From Anaerotruncus sp. G3(2012) (GTDB taxonomy: Bacteria; Bacillota; Clostridia; Oscillospirales; Ruminococcaceae), in assembly GCF_000403395.2 (NCBI RefSeq), contig NZ_KE159668.1, positions 312,888 through 362,338 of the forward strand: a DNA stretch of 49,451 bases. Direction: 5' to 3'. Position 1 is the stretch's first letter. Each line of letters opens with the position of its first letter. Below, one piece after another: positions 8,817 through 16,455 of this stretch. A program made the translations under genes and the position numbers. The notes below the pieces were generated by a model, which was given only the letters and a program-made list of their open reading frames with translations, ran no database searches and was not told where the DNA came from.

Positions 8817-9372
8817 AGCCGGTAGCCCTGCCGGATTTTCCATGTCCAAAGCCCGATGCATTTTCCGCCGCTTCTTTTTCCTCATCCAGTTGGCGATCCA
8901 ACTCGGCGTGGATTTCCTCCCGCGACATTTCTCGTGGAGATTGAAGAACAGGTGTTGGCGCCGTGCTGTGTTTTTCGAGGCCTAATGCATCGGCTGTGTT
9001 TCGGAAAAGCCGCTCCAAATAGGCACTAAATTCAATTCGATCATGTTCTGGTAGGAATAGGTACTCCCTGAGAAACGCCCGCTCAAATTCAGAGCAATTG
9101 AAACGATGAAATATTTCTTCCAAAACATCGCCGTCATCTGGTTCAAACGGCTCACCGTTTCCTTCCACGAGCCAGCCCTCATCAACTCGAAATTCACGGG
9201 CGATATGCTTTAACACGCTATCTGTAGGAATCCTTCTTCCTGTTTCATAACCAGAGATAGCTGATTTAGTCATTCCCAGTCTTTTTGCAAATTCCTCTTG
9301 GCTTAGATCGCCGCAGTTTTCGCGAACAAAGAGAATACGCTCCCCCATGTTCATACCAGCGTAAACGGACAC
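8815..9372 (-). CDS. XRE-family repressor (cI-like lysogeny regulator)
   Basis: DNA-binding repressor expected to hold the rightward early promoter off during lysogeny. The N-terminal helix-turn-helix domain (about residues 10-68) has the Cro/CI pattern: LSQEEFAKRLGMTKSAISGY, then an ETGRRIPTDSVL segment and a DEGWLVEG segment ending the domain. The rest is acidic and charged; no LexA-type Ser-Lys peptidase motif is visible, so induction may not use RecA-stimulated self-cleavage. The start is a GTG at 9372, eight bases after GGAGGT (9381-9386). It is divergent from the early operon, its promoter carries a GTACGC element, and autoregulation is likely. Confidence 0.93.
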   Translation of the reverse strand: MSVYAGMNMGERILFVRENCGDLSQEEFAKRLGMTKSAISGYETGRRIPTDSVLKHIAREFRVDEGWLVEGNGEPFEPDDGDVLEEIFHRFNCSEFERAFLREYLFLPEHDRIEFSAYLERLFRNTADALGLEKHSTAPTPVLQSPREMSREEIHAELDRQLDEEKEAAENASGFGHGKSGRATG

Positions 9373-9393
9373 GATGAATCACCTCCACGACAT

Positions 9394-9422
9394 ATTCTAA
9401 CAGAGCAAGTACGCATTGTCAA
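9394..9422 (-). promoter_or_regulatory. Repressor promoter (leftward)
   Basis: On the minus strand TTGACA (9422-9417) and TAGAAT (9399-9394) are separated by exactly 17 bases, directly upstream of the repressor ribosome binding site. A GTACGC hexamer at 9409-9414 sits in the spacer, so a repressor bound there would block its own promoter. Confidence 0.85.
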
Positions 9423-9508
9423 CATTCTTTTCAAAATTTTCACGAAAATCCATTGACAAAGTACGCTAAGCGCACTATAATAGACGCATAGCGTACATAA
9501 GGGTACGC
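9409..9508. promoter_or_regulatory. Repressor operator array with GTACGC hexamers
   Basis: Four GTACGC/GCGTAC hexamers lie in 100 bases: 9409-9414, 9461-9466, 9491-9496 (inverted) and 9503-9508. The last two form a perfect dyad with a 6-base centre just downstream of the rightward promoter; the second forms an imperfect 17-base dyad inside that promoter; the first lies in the repressor promoter. The layout matches a multi-operator lysogeny switch. That the XRE protein binds them is inference. Confidence 0.75.
9453..9481 (+). promoter_or_regulatory. Rightward early promoter, consensus
   Basis: TTGACA (9453-9458), a 17-base spacer and TATAAT (9476-9481) form a perfect consensus promoter 53 bases before the first early gene. 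The spacer contains the dyad AGTACGCTAAGCGCACT (9460-9476), so binding there would exclude RNA polymerase. This is the expected lytic promoter of the prophage. Confidence 0.92.
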
Positions 9509-9533
9509 ACAGCACATGAAAGGAGGCAATGAA

Positions 9534-9737
9534 ATGGCAGTGGCAAAGCGCACACACGGGAGTGTACAGGACACCAAAACAGAGGGGGCGAAAATGCTTC
9601 AGTTTTTGCGAGCGCTCGGAACTGAAGATCAGAGAATCGCATATGCGGTTCTTGAGGGGATGCAACTTCAGAGGAAGCTGGATCAGCAGCGAGAGCTGAA
9701 TCTCCCTGCGAAAGCCCGATCCCAAGTTACCATATGA
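9534..9737 (+). CDS. Small early phage protein, function unknown
   Basis: First gene of the rightward early operon, 67 residues, highly charged, without cysteines or membrane segments. I see no recognisable family. The start at 9534 (MAVAKRTHG) is set by AGGAGG at 9521-9526; an upstream ATG at 9516 would place that site inside the gene. Its position immediately after the main lytic promoter is where Cro-like or excision-control proteins are often found, but the sequence shows no clear helix-turn-helix, so the function stays open. The stop codon is followed at once by a perfect GC hairpin. Confidence 0.75.
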   Translation: MAVAKRTHGSVQDTKTEGAKMLQFLRALGTEDQRIAYAVLEGMQLQRKLDQQRELNLPAKARSQVTI

Positions 9738-9756
9738 GGGCGGCGGTGCCGCCCTC
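9736..9756 (+). other. GC hairpin after the first early gene
   Basis: A perfect 9-bp stem (9736-9744 with 9748-9756, loop GGT) begins at the stop codon of the preceding gene. No T-run follows, so it is more likely an mRNA-stabilising or attenuating hairpin than a full terminator. Confidence 0.5.
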
Positions 9757-9798
9757 ACCCCGCACCTTGAAAACGGCAAAAGAGAGGGTGATAGCAGA

Positions 9799-10002
9799 AT
9801 GAGCGAACCCCGCACGGTGCGAGTCGGCACCTGCACCCCCATCAACCCGGCAGAAATTCCGGCAACGGTGGGGATGATCCTCGCCCAAACGCTGCTGCCC
9901 GACCTGCAACGGGCCTATGCAGACCCCATCATCCAGGCCGACTACCAGCGCTGGAAAGCAGAGCGGGCAGCGAAGGGAGGTGAGAAAAATGCAAAACGGT
10001 AA
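9799..10002 (+). CDS. Small early phage protein, function unknown
   Basis: A 67-residue protein beginning MSEPRTVRVGTCTPINPAEI, with a helical, charged C-terminal half. A GAGAGGGTGATAG stretch upstream supplies the ribosome binding site. It overlaps the lytic transglycosylase gene by 14 bases, which implies translational coupling. I do not recognise the family. It is supported as a gene by spacing, overlap and orientation within the early operon rather than by homology. Confidence 0.7.
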   Translation: MSEPRTVRVGTCTPINPAEIPATVGMILAQTLLPDLQRAYADPIIQADYQRWKAERAAKGGEKNAKR

Positions 10003-10669
10003 GCGCAAAAGCGCCGCTATCGCTTCCGCCGCCATTATCATGGGCGTGGCTATTTTGATAAGTGGCCATGCAGAGGTGAAGGGAGAAAGCCCGAATGTAC
10101 CCCCGGCGGATGCTCCGGCCCTGACGATTATCCAAACGCCCCCTGCTCCGCCACCCACAGCTGACCCGCTGCCGATGGACAACGCAAGGGAGCTTTGGAG
10201 CGTAGAACGGGATAAGCAGGACACGCCGCTTCTCAGCGCCGACCTTGATGCCACAACACAATGGGCCATTTACGATGTCTGCGACCGGGATAACCAGCTT
10301 TTCTGCACGGTGATGGCCATCGCCTGGAAAGAAAGCCTCTACCAGACCGACATCATCGGTGACGGCGGTGACAGCATCGGCATGATGCAGATCAATACTC
10401 GCTGGAACACAGACCGAATGGAGCGCCTCGGCGTGACCGACCTGACTGACCCGGTGCAAAGCGCCATGGTGGCCGTTGACCTTCTGCGGGAACTGGCAGA
10501 AACCTTTGATTCCGGTATCTCCGACACGACAACGCTGATGGCCTATAACATGGGGCCGACCGGCGCAAAGAGGGCGATGGACGCAGGTACATACGAAACA
10601 ACCTACACCCAGGAAGTGATTGCCATGCTCCAGACCTACCTGCAGGAGATGGAGGGCAGCCATGATTAA
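9989..10669 (+). CDS. Membrane-anchored lytic transglycosylase (SLT domain)
   Basis: Predicted murein lytic transglycosylase that cleaves peptidoglycan glycan strands outside the membrane. Residues 8-26 form a single hydrophobic segment (signal anchor), followed by a Pro-rich linker (about 36-63) and a C-terminal SLT/goose-lysozyme-like domain. The catalytic Glu is E115 in IAWKESLY; GMMQI (131-135) and AYNMGPTG (185-192) complete the family motif set. The start at 9989 follows GGGAGG (9975-9980) by eight bases. It lies in the early operon rather than in a lysis or tail module, which is unusual for a phage. Conjugative elements carry similar enzymes, so it may come from one of those. Confidence 0.85.
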   Translation: MQNGKRKSAAIASAAIIMGVAILISGHAEVKGESPNVPPADAPALTIIQTPPAPPPTADPLPMDNARELWSVERDKQDTPLLSADLDATTQWAIYDVCDRDNQLFCTVMAIAWKESLYQTDIIGDGGDSIGMMQINTRWNTDRMERLGVTDLTDPVQSAMVAVDLLRELAETFDSGISDTTTLMAYNMGPTGAKRAMDAGTYETTYTQEVIAMLQTYLQEMEGSHD

Positions 10670-10730
10670 AAAAGCCACCCCCGGTGACGCAACCACCGAG
10701 GATGGCAAAGCGGTGCCACAGCACCAATGA
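10662..10730 (+). CDS. Possible 22-residue leader-like peptide
   Basis: A short frame (MIKKATPGDATTEDGKAVPQ plus two residues) overlaps the transglycosylase 3' end by 8 bases and has GGAGGG at 10651-10656, five bases upstream. The good ribosome binding site is the only support. A short CCCTC/GAGGG hairpin follows near 10736. It could be a genuine small protein or a coupling leader for the next gene. Confidence 0.25.
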   Translation: MIKKATPGDATTEDGKAVPQHQ

Positions 10731-10772
10731 TAACACCCTCATTATAGAGGGAGAAAGAGAGGATGTCAAGCC

Positions 10773-11138
10773 ATGAAAATGGCCCTTCAGGGCAACACCT
10801 TAATCATCGCAGATGCGGACAATGTCCAATTCGGAACCATCAAGAGCTGGGGCAAAATGCGGTGGGACAAAAAGACGCAGCGCCTCATCGGCACGGCGGA
10901 CATCGAACTGCTGGACAAGCTGGCCAGCATCGTCCGGCTCCCACCCGCTCCGGCGCAGCGGCGGCAATCCCTCCATGCTGTGCAGGATGCGGTAGACCGT
11001 GAGAGAACCAACGACACCCCCGTGCCTCTTGCAAACTACCCGGTAAAAATGCCGCTCTACTCCCATCAAACCAGGGGGGCGAACATGGCCCTGCTGACCT
11101 TCGGATGGGTGCGGCCAACAGGAGGTGCGGCACAGTGA
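10773..11138 (+). CDS. N-terminal part of a SNF2-type phage helicase (split gene)
   Basis: A 121-residue protein whose last 33 residues (about 89-112, including YPVKMPLYSHQTRGANMALL) match the Q-motif-like region that in related phage SNF2 helicases directly precedes the Walker A motif. The first 60 residues resemble the N-terminal accessory domain of the same helicases. The ATPase core expected next is found only 870 bases downstream (gene at 12007). The gene ends in its own stop, which overlaps the GTG start of the next gene (GTGA). It may work as a separate subunit, pair with the downstream ATPase, or be a relic of an insertion. The helicase link is recognition from memory of the family, not an alignment. 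Confidence 0.7.
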   Translation: MKMALQGNTLIIADADNVQFGTIKSWGKMRWDKKTQRLIGTADIELLDKLASIVRLPPAPAQRRQSLHAVQDAVDRERTNDTPVPLANYPVKMPLYSHQTRGANMALLTFGWVRPTGGAAQ

Positions 11139-11569
11139 AAAAGAAGAAAGCAGAGCGACAGCCTAAAGGCTATGGAGCAGCCTCCCCCGATTCAATGGGC
11201 GCACGGTTCATGCCTGTGGATGCCATTCTGGCCCAGCTTTCCAGTCTGAAGGACAACTCCAAATCCTTCATAGACGGTTCGGACGCAGAAGCCGATGAAA
11301 TCTGGGCGGCGGATGTGGCCGCTTGTGAGGCCGCAACGGCCATCATTATCGCCCTGCAGGATGAGGGGATCAGCGGCCCTGAACAGGTGCGGGATCTGGT
11401 GCAGGACTACAACGCCCAGGCGAAGCAGTACCAGGCCATGCACCAAAAATACGAGGTGCCGGTCAGGCCGAAAAACCTCGGCGGTGTTTGGCTTTGCCCT
11501 GACTGCAACCGCCAAATGCGCCCCGGAAACAACTACTGCTGGAACTGCGGCAAAAGGTTGGGATGGTGA
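11135..11569 (+). CDS. Zinc-ribbon phage protein, function unknown
   Basis: A 144-residue protein with a helical middle (about residues 35-110) and a C-terminal zinc ribbon: CPDC and CWNC pairs separated by about 13 residues. The start is a GTG at 11135, eight bases after GGAGGT (11121-11126) and overlapping the previous stop as GTGA. Zinc ribbons of this type usually bind nucleic acid or protein, but no function can be assigned. It is the first of three small genes lying between the two parts of the SNF2 helicase. Confidence 0.8.
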   Translation: MKKKKAERQPKGYGAASPDSMGARFMPVDAILAQLSSLKDNSKSFIDGSDAEADEIWAADVAACEAATAIIIALQDEGISGPEQVRDLVQDYNAQAKQYQAMHQKYEVPVRPKNLGGVWLCPDCNRQMRPGNNYCWNCGKRLGW

Positions 11570-11823
11570 TCGGGATGGAACTGGCAGAGGTCAAACGAGC
11601 CATGAACCGGAAGGTTTTATACTGGCCAGCCGGCAGCGAAAGCGGCACACCGTACATCTTGACCGGATGCATTCTGCGCCGCCGGAAAGACGGATCGTTT
11701 TTCTACCAAGCTGAAATTCTGGACATCGCCTCAAGGAACTCGGTGATTATTTGCAGCCTGGACGATGTCCAAAAGATACCCATAACGGATGAAAGAAGGG
11801 ATAAAGAATGCTGGAATTTTTGA
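11563..11823 (+). CDS. Small beta-rich phage protein, function unknown
   Basis: An 86-residue (or 82-residue, if the ATG at 11575 is used) protein with alternating hydrophobic strands, for example KVLYWPAGSES and FFYQAEILDI, resembling a small beta-barrel. It overlaps the previous gene by 7 bases and the next by 16. No family is recognised. It is the second of the three genes between the helicase halves. Confidence 0.65.
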   Translation: MVIGMELAEVKRAMNRKVLYWPAGSESGTPYILTGCILRRRKDGSFFYQAEILDIASRNSVIICSLDDVQKIPITDERRDKECWNF

Positions 11824-12029
11824 ACAGCCTGAACTGGACAGCCATCATCATCGCAGCCATGGCTTGCCTTAGCGCAATGGCCATCGCAAACAATCTGAAC
11901 CAGAGCGCCAAAAAGTGGCGGGACATCGAGTGGGCGCGTAACGAGCGGACGAAAAAGAAAGCCTCCGCCGCTGTCAGCCTTATTCTGCAGGAAGGGGCGA
12001 AGGTGCATGAAACAGGCGAAAACCAGTGA
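11808..12029 (+). CDS. Small single-pass membrane protein
   Basis: A 73-residue protein with one hydrophobic segment near the N-terminus (about residues 8-28, WTAIIIAAMACLSAMAIA) followed by a basic, charged cytoplasmic tail rich in Lys and Arg. It overlaps both neighbours (16 and 23 bases). Membrane topology is all that can be read from it. It is the third gene between the helicase halves. Confidence 0.65.
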   Translation: MLEFLNSLNWTAIIIAAMACLSAMAIANNLNQSAKKWRDIEWARNERTKKKASAAVSLILQEGAKVHETGENQ

Positions 12030-13410
12030 AAGCGCTCCGTGTGGAAAGGGCTTCGGCTTTCTTTTCGAGATGGGCTGTGGCAAAACTCTCACCGCAATAG
12101 CGGTGACCGGGGCCGGGTACCAGATGGGCAAGATCAAGCGGGTGCTGATTGTGGCCCCCACAAGCGTCTGCGCCGTATGGCCGAAAGAGTTTCAGGACTA
12201 TGCCGCTTTTCCGTACACCATCCGCACGATGCTGGGGACAAAGGCGCAGCGCCTGAAGGAACTGCATGATCTGGTGCGCTTCCCCTACCCCCACCTGAAG
12301 GTGGCCGTGATCAACTACGAATCCACATGGCGGGAGGGAATCTTCGAGGCCCTGCTGGACTACGATGCCGACCTCATCATAGCTGATGAGAGCCAGCGCA
12401 TCAAGACACACAACGCCTCCCAAAGCAAGGCCATGCACGAGCTGGGGGACAAAGCCCGGTACAAGCTCATCCTTTCGGGAACGCCGGTGCAAAATGAGGC
12501 CATCGACATCTTCAGTCAGTACCGATTCCTCGACCCCTCGGTTTTTGGCCTGAACTTCTACTCCTTCAAAAACCGGTACTGCGTGATGGGCGGCTTTGAA
12601 CAGCGGCAGATCATCCGGTATCGGGACCTGGACCAGCTGATCAAGAAAGAACACAGCATCGCCTACAGGGTGACCAAAGAGGAAGCCCTCGACCTGCCGG
12701 AACAGACCTTCGAGAGCCGCTATGTTTCCCTGAGCGCAAAAGAGCGCAGCCTGTACGACCGGCTCCGGCGGGACAGCTATGCAGAGCTGGACAGCGGCGG
12801 CACTATCACGGCCACAACCGTCCTGACCCGGCTCCTGCGCCTCCAGCAATTCACCGGCGGCTTTCTGGTGGAGGATGAAGCCACCAAGCCCCAGTTGGTG
12901 AGCCGGGGGAAGCTGGATGCACTGGCGGACATCCTGCAGGATTATGTGGTCGAGGGTGGCAAGAAGCTGGTGATCTTCGCTCGGTTCCTCCCGGAAATCC
13001 ATGAGATCGAGGCGCTGTGCGAAAAGGTGTTCAAAGCCTCGACGCACAAAGGGCAGCCGCCCAAAAGGGCGGTGGCGATTTACGGGGAAATCAAAAAAGA
13101 GGAACGCGGCGGCATCGTCCAGCAATTCCAGACCGACCCCGGCACGATGGTATTCATCGGGCAGATCGATACCGCCGGGACCGGCATCACCCTGACCGCC
13201 GCCGACACCTGCGTTTATTACAGCGTGAATTTCAACTACGCCACCTATGAGCAAAGCCTTTCCCGGATTCACCGAATCGGACAGTGGCACCCCTGCACCT
13301 ACATACACCTGCAGGTGGAAAACAGCATAGACGGCATGGTGCTGGCGGCTCTTTCCAAAAAGGAGGACCTGGCAAAAACGGTGGTGGACAGCTGGAAGCA
13401 ATTCTTCTGA
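12007..13410 (+). CDS. SNF2/DEAD-like helicase ATPase core (C-terminal part of split helicase)
   Basis: A superfamily 2 ATPase with both RecA-like lobes. Lobe 1 has Walker [11 protein letters not shown] (GCGKT at 23-27), motif Ia-like [13 protein letters not shown], Walker B ADES (127-130) and motif [11 protein letters not shown] (158-164). Lobe 2 has [19 protein letters not shown] (motif V) and the SNF2-type motif [12 protein letters not shown]. The protein begins abruptly 14 residues before Walker A, so the N-terminal region usual in the family is missing; a matching N-terminal part lies at 10773-11138. It probably remodels protein-DNA complexes during phage replication. The ATPase call is firm and the partner relation is inference. 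Confidence 0.92.
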   Translation: MKQAKTSESAPCGKGFGFLFEMGCGKTLTAIAVTGAGYQMGKIKRVLIVAPTSVCAVWPKEFQDYAAFPYTIRTMLGTKAQRLKELHDLVRFPYPHLKVAVINYESTWREGIFEALLDYDADLIIADESQRIKTHNASQSKAMHELGDKARYKLILSGTPVQNEAIDIFSQYRFLDPSVFGLNFYSFKNRYCVMGGFEQRQIIRYRDLDQLIKKEHSIAYRVTKEEALDLPEQTFESRYVSLSAKERSLYDRLRRDSYAELDSGGTITATTVLTRLLRLQQFTGGFLVEDEATKPQLVSRGKLDALADILQDYVVEGGKKLVIFARFLPEIHEIEALCEKVFKASTHKGQPPKRAVAIYGEIKKEERGGIVQQFQTDPGTMVFIGQIDTAGTGITLTAADTCVYYSVNFNYATYEQSLSRIHRIGQWHPCTYIHLQVENSIDGMVLAALSKKEDLAKTVVDSWKQFF

Positions 13411-13423
13411 GGGGAGGCAGGCC

Positions 13424-14740
13424 ATGGAAAGCCTGACGCACCTATCACTGTTCACGGGGATCGGCGGATTGGATCTCGCCGCGGAAACCGCCGGTTTTCA
13501 GACGGTGGGCCAGTGCGAATGGGCCGACTACCCCACAAAGATTCTGGAACGCCACTGGCCGGAGGTTCCCCGCTGGCGGGACATCCGGACACTGACAAGG
13601 GAGAGCTTCTATGAGCGAACAGGTCTACGAACAGTTGACATTATTTCCGGTGGATTCCCGTGCCAGCCCTTCAGCACTGCCGGGAAGCGCCGAGGCCGTG
13701 AGGATGACCGTTACCTCTGGCCAGAGATGCTCCGAGTTATTACGGAAATCAAGCCCACTTGGATTATTGGCGAAAATGTTGCTGGAATCATCAACATGGC
13801 ACTCGACACTGTGCTGGCTGACTTGGAACTTCAAGGCTACGAAGCAAGGGCGATTGTACTTCCAGCTTGCGGCGTCAATGCCCCGCATAAGAGATACCGA
13901 TGCGCCATTGTGGCCCACACCGGCGGCAAGGGACTGCAAGGGGGCCAACAGCATGGAGTATCTGCAGAGGGAGGGCAAGCGCAACCACGCCGATCAACTG
14001 GCCAATGCGGTGAGGCTGTGGCCCACGGTGACAGCCTCGGATTACAGGGCCAGAGGGCCGAACAGCCATCAGCAGGGACTGCCAGAGGCAGTGCGGATGT
14101 GGCCCACACCTACCAGCCGCAGCGGGACAGGCCCCTCGCAGACGGAAACCCGTCAGGGCGGCATGGATCTGCAGACAGCGGCGGCGCTTTGGCCTACCCC
14201 CACGGTGACTGGGAACTACAACCATCCGGGGAGCGGCCCAAAGGCAGGGATGGGGCTGGCCACAGCGGCAAAACTCTACCCGACCCCAACCCAATTCGAT
14301 GCGACCTGTGGGGACATCAAGGGCAAGGAATACAATGGCCAGACCCAACACGCTATGAAGCTGATCCAGGCGGCAAAGCTGTATCCGACACCTACGACCG
14401 GGGCGGGCCTCTGCGGCGGGACGGGCAATTACCAACAGCTCAAGGCGCTGGAGGCAGACGGCACGATCTCGACAGAGGAACGCCGCAGCATGGCGGCGGG
14501 GAACGGTGGACAACTGAATCCAGAGTGGGTGGAGGCCATGATGGGCTTCCCCATTGGATGGACAGCGTCCGGGCCGGATGGGCAGATGGAAGCTGGGAAC
14601 TCGGAATCCCCCGCGTGACTGGCAAGATTCCAGACCGGGCGAACCGGCTGAAATGCCTCGGCAATGCGGTAGTCCCTGCTCAGTTTTACCCTATCTTCAA
14701 GGCGATTTTTGACATAGAGAAAGGAGTGATCCAAGAATGA
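13424..14740 (+). CDS. C5-cytosine DNA methyltransferase
   Basis: Transfers a methyl group from S-adenosylmethionine to C5 of cytosine in DNA, probably protecting phage DNA from restriction. In its 438 residues all key motifs appear in order: motif I FTGIGGLD (10-17), motif [12 protein letters not shown] with nucleophile Cys80, motif VI ENV (117-119), motif [13 protein letters not shown] (156-164) and motif [12 protein letters not shown] near the C-terminus. The region between VIII and X is Gly/Arg/Gln-rich and built of VAHT/VSDT-type repeats. GGGGAGG at 13411-13417 sets the start. No restriction enzyme is nearby, so it is a solitary methyltransferase. A second 335-codon gene is nested in the +1 frame (13611-14618), and most of the target-recognition region is read in both frames. 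Confidence 0.93.
   Translation: MESLTHLSLFTGIGGLDLAAETAGFQTVGQCEWADYPTKILERHWPEVPRWRDIRTLTRESFYERTGLRTVDIISGGFPCQPFSTAGKRRGREDDRYLWPEMLRVITEIKPTWIIGENVAGIINMALDTVLADLELQGYEARAIVLPACGVNAPHKRYRCAIVAHTGGKGLQGGQQHGVSAEGGQAQPRRSTGQCGEAVAHGDSLGLQGQRAEQPSAGTARGSADVAHTYQPQRDRPLADGNPSGRHGSADSGGALAYPHGDWELQPSGERPKGRDGAGHSGKTLPDPNPIRCDLWGHQGQGIQWPDPTRYEADPGGKAVSDTYDRGGPLRRDGQLPTAQGAGGRRHDLDRGTPQHGGGERWTTESRVGGGHDGLPHWMDSVRAGWADGSWELGIPRVTGKIPDRANRLKCLGNAVVPAQFYPIFKAIFDIEKGVIQE
13611..14618 (+). CDS. Overprinted WPTP-repeat protein nested in the methyltransferase gene
   Basis: A 335-residue frame lying wholly inside the methyltransferase gene, shifted +1. It has its own ribosome binding site (AAGGGAGA at 13597-13604, seven bases before ATG). 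The N-terminal 90 residues ([20 protein letters not shown] onward, with [18 protein letters not shown]) and the six W/Y-P-T repeats (W/Y at residues 101, 137, 164, 194, 223, 258; for example [15 protein letters not shown]) match proteins I recognise from many phages of Clostridia, usually annotated hypothetical or loosely as methyltransferase-related. The composition is that of a normal protein, unlike a random shadow frame. Function is unknown; it could modulate or partner the methyltransferase. Confidence 0.8.
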   Translation: MSEQVYEQLTLFPVDSRASPSALPGSAEAVRMTVTSGQRCSELLRKSSPLGLLAKMLLESSTWHSTLCWLTWNFKATKQGRLYFQLAASMPRIRDTDAPLWPTPAARDCKGANSMEYLQREGKRNHADQLANAVRLWPTVTASDYRARGPNSHQQGLPEAVRMWPTPTSRSGTGPSQTETRQGGMDLQTAAALWPTPTVTGNYNHPGSGPKAGMGLATAAKLYPTPTQFDATCGDIKGKEYNGQTQHAMKLIQAAKLYPTPTTGAGLCGGTGNYQQLKALEADGTISTEERRSMAAGNGGQLNPEWVEAMMGFPIGWTASGPDGQMEAGNSESPA

Positions 14741-14916
14741 TGGAACACAAGCAGAAACCCCTCTGCCCGTTCAAAAAGGTGGTCGAAAAAGACTACAGTC
14801 ACACCACCGGCAAGACCACCATCATGGAGCGCTTCGATGTTTGCGCCGGGGAGCGGTGCATGGCATACCGGGGCAGCCGCTGCCTCCGGGTGGAATCGGA
14901 AAAGCAGAAAAAGTGA
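14737..14916 (+). CDS. Small cysteine-containing phage protein
   Basis: A 59-residue protein ([20 protein letters not shown] then a tail) whose start overlaps the methyltransferase stop as ATGA, with AAAGGAG about 10 bases upstream. It has four cysteines spaced like a small zinc-binding module (CPF, then VCAGERC and a final RC). No family is assigned. Position, overlap and ribosome binding site support it; it is easy to miss because of its size. Confidence 0.7.
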   Translation: MMEHKQKPLCPFKKVVEKDYSHTTGKTTIMERFDVCAGERCMAYRGSRCLRVESEKQKK

Positions 14917-14932
14917 AGGGAGAGATAACCAC

Positions 14933-15136
14933 ATGGGGATCATGGATGTTTTCAACCCGGAGGATCGGGTAAGCGTTAAGTTTTCGGATTTCTACGCTTT
15001 GATGCGTGACAGCACAAAGGTGGAATTCATGGAGAACGCCATCAACTGCAATGTCCCTCACCGCTATATTCGGGAAACCGTGACCGGAAAGGCAGAGGTG
15101 GAACCCGAAACGGAGGAAAGCCAGAATGGGGACTGA
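14933..15136 (+). CDS. Small phage protein, function unknown
   Basis: A 67-residue acidic protein beginning MGIMDVFNPEDRVSVKFSDF. AGGGAGA (14917-14923) lies nine bases before the ATG, which favours this start over the longer in-frame extension beginning at 14837, which would overlap the previous gene. It overlaps the following gene by 11 bases. I do not recognise a family, though short proteins of this pattern are common in replication modules of phages of Clostridia. Confidence 0.7.
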   Translation: MGIMDVFNPEDRVSVKFSDFYALMRDSTKVEFMENAINCNVPHRYIRETVTGKAEVEPETEESQNGD

Positions 15137-15488
15137 AGAACAAGCGCCGGTCAATTTTGAGATTTGGATGGGCGATGAGCGGGTGGCTGTGTGCCGTAAA
15201 AACCTGGATGCACTGGAAATCACACCGGAACACGAGGCGGATGAACCACTGCTTATAGGCACTGTCGCTCCAATGGCTGTGTCCATGAACATCGCCCTTC
15301 CGAAAGCATGGCGCTGCACCAACAGGAAGCGGTTTATCAGGCTTCTCATGAGCTATGGATGTGATCGCAACATCGCCGCCGAAATGGCAAAGGTCGTACC
15401 GATGATGCGGGGAAGGAAATCCTACCAAGGGCTTTGGTTTGAGGTGATGTTCCTTTTCAGCATGGAGCAAATACAAAGGAAAGGATGA
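15126..15488 (+). CDS. Phage protein, function unknown
   Basis: A 120-residue, probably soluble protein with mixed alpha/beta composition; the C-terminal half is basic and aromatic (RKRFIRLLMSYGCDRN). It starts within the previous gene and overlaps the next by 4 bases, so it is part of the early operon. No domain is recognised and nothing in the motifs suggests catalysis. Confidence 0.7.
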   Translation: MGTEEQAPVNFEIWMGDERVAVCRKNLDALEITPEHEADEPLLIGTVAPMAVSMNIALPKAWRCTNRKRFIRLLMSYGCDRNIAAEMAKVVPMMRGRKSYQGLWFEVMFLFSMEQIQRKG

Positions 15489-15940
15489 ACAGCATGACAC
15501 TGACAGAGATGGGCCAGCGGCTTCTGGAACTCCGGGCTATCAAGGATGCGCTCGAAGCCCAGACCAAAGAGAACAACGCCGCCATCGAGGCCCTGAAGAA
15601 AGAGATGGCTCAGCAGATGGTGGACGATGACACCCCGAAATTCGTCCATGCCGGCCACAGCTTCAGCCTGCTCCCCAAGACCTCCTACACTAAAAAGGGG
15701 GATGCGGAACTGGCCGAATCCGGCCTCGATTACGATGACTACCTCAGCGCCCTCCGGGGCGAGGGGCTGGGCGGCATCATCAAGGAAACGGTGAACGCCA
15801 AAACCCTCCAGTCCGCCATAACCGCCTATGTGGAGGAACACGGCGAACTGTCCGAGGAACTGGCGGCGGTGATCCGCACCTATGAGTTTAACGACATCGG
15901 CTGCCGGAGGGCGGCGGTGAAGAAACCGAAAGGAGCCTGA
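15485..15940 (+). CDS. Coiled-coil replication-module protein, function unknown
   Basis: A 151-residue protein whose first half is a long amphipathic helix with heptads (GQRLLELRAIKDALEAQTKE onward), followed by a beta-rich middle and an acidic helix. The layout recalls Gam/nuclease-inhibitor-like or phage recombination accessory proteins, but no diagnostic motif is present, so I leave it unassigned. ATG codons at 15485 and 15494 are both possible; the second is better spaced from AAAGGAAAGG. It sits just upstream of the SSB-like gene. Confidence 0.72.
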   Translation: MNSMTLTEMGQRLLELRAIKDALEAQTKENNAAIEALKKEMAQQMVDDDTPKFVHAGHSFSLLPKTSYTKKGDAELAESGLDYDDYLSALRGEGLGGIIKETVNAKTLQSAITAYVEEHGELSEELAAVIRTYEFNDIGCRRAAVKKPKGA

Positions 15941-15943
15941 CCC

Positions 15944-16453
15944 ATGCGAGAAGAATACGAACAGATGGAACTCGATACCCGCACGGCGCTGGATGCCGCC
16001 ATCGAGGCGGTGGCGAAGGATTCCATCCAGACCGTCCTGGAGATGATCCAGAAACACCACCAGCAGGTCGCACGGGAAGCCCAGACCGCCCCGCCTTTTG
16101 TCCGCAACCGGCACGAAGCCTATGGCATCGCCGCCGAACAGCTGGTGAAGATCAATGCCGCGGTCAAGGCCATCAAGAGCGACACCGACAGGCTTCTCGG
16201 TACCCTTGCTGATCCCAATTTCAATGCGGTGGATGCCACAAGCTCCATCGTGAACAGCGCCACCGCGGCAGCCCAAATCCTGATCAATGCCGCCGCCGAA
16301 ATGCGGCGTACCCTCGACAACCTCTACACTGCGGAATTAACTGCAGAGGACATCATCACACCGCTGGAAGCCGCTCTGGCAGAGGCGGAATTTCAGGAAG
16401 CCGAACCCGCTGATGCGGATTCCATAGAAGAAACAGAAACGGAGGATAACTGA
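15944..16453 (+). CDS. Helical phage protein, function unknown
   Basis: A 169-residue, almost entirely helical and acidic protein (Ala- and Glu-rich, ending in an Asp/Glu-rich tail). An AAAGGAG ribosome binding site precedes the ATG. It lies three bases after one gene and two bases before the SSB-like gene, so it is certainly in the same operon. It could be a recombination or replication accessory factor, but this is based only on position. Confidence 0.7.
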   Translation: MREEYEQMELDTRTALDAAIEAVAKDSIQTVLEMIQKHHQQVAREAQTAPPFVRNRHEAYGIAAEQLVKINAAVKAIKSDTDRLLGTLADPNFNAVDATSSIVNSATAAAQILINAAAEMRRTLDNLYTAELTAEDIITPLEAALAEAEFQEAEPADADSIEETETEDN

Positions 16454-16455
16454 CT

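Noticed and set aside
13424-14740. Frameshifted methyltransferase broken into two frames
   Set aside because: The 438-codon frame is unbroken and contains all motifs I to X, so the second frame is an additional nested gene, not the other half of a damaged one.
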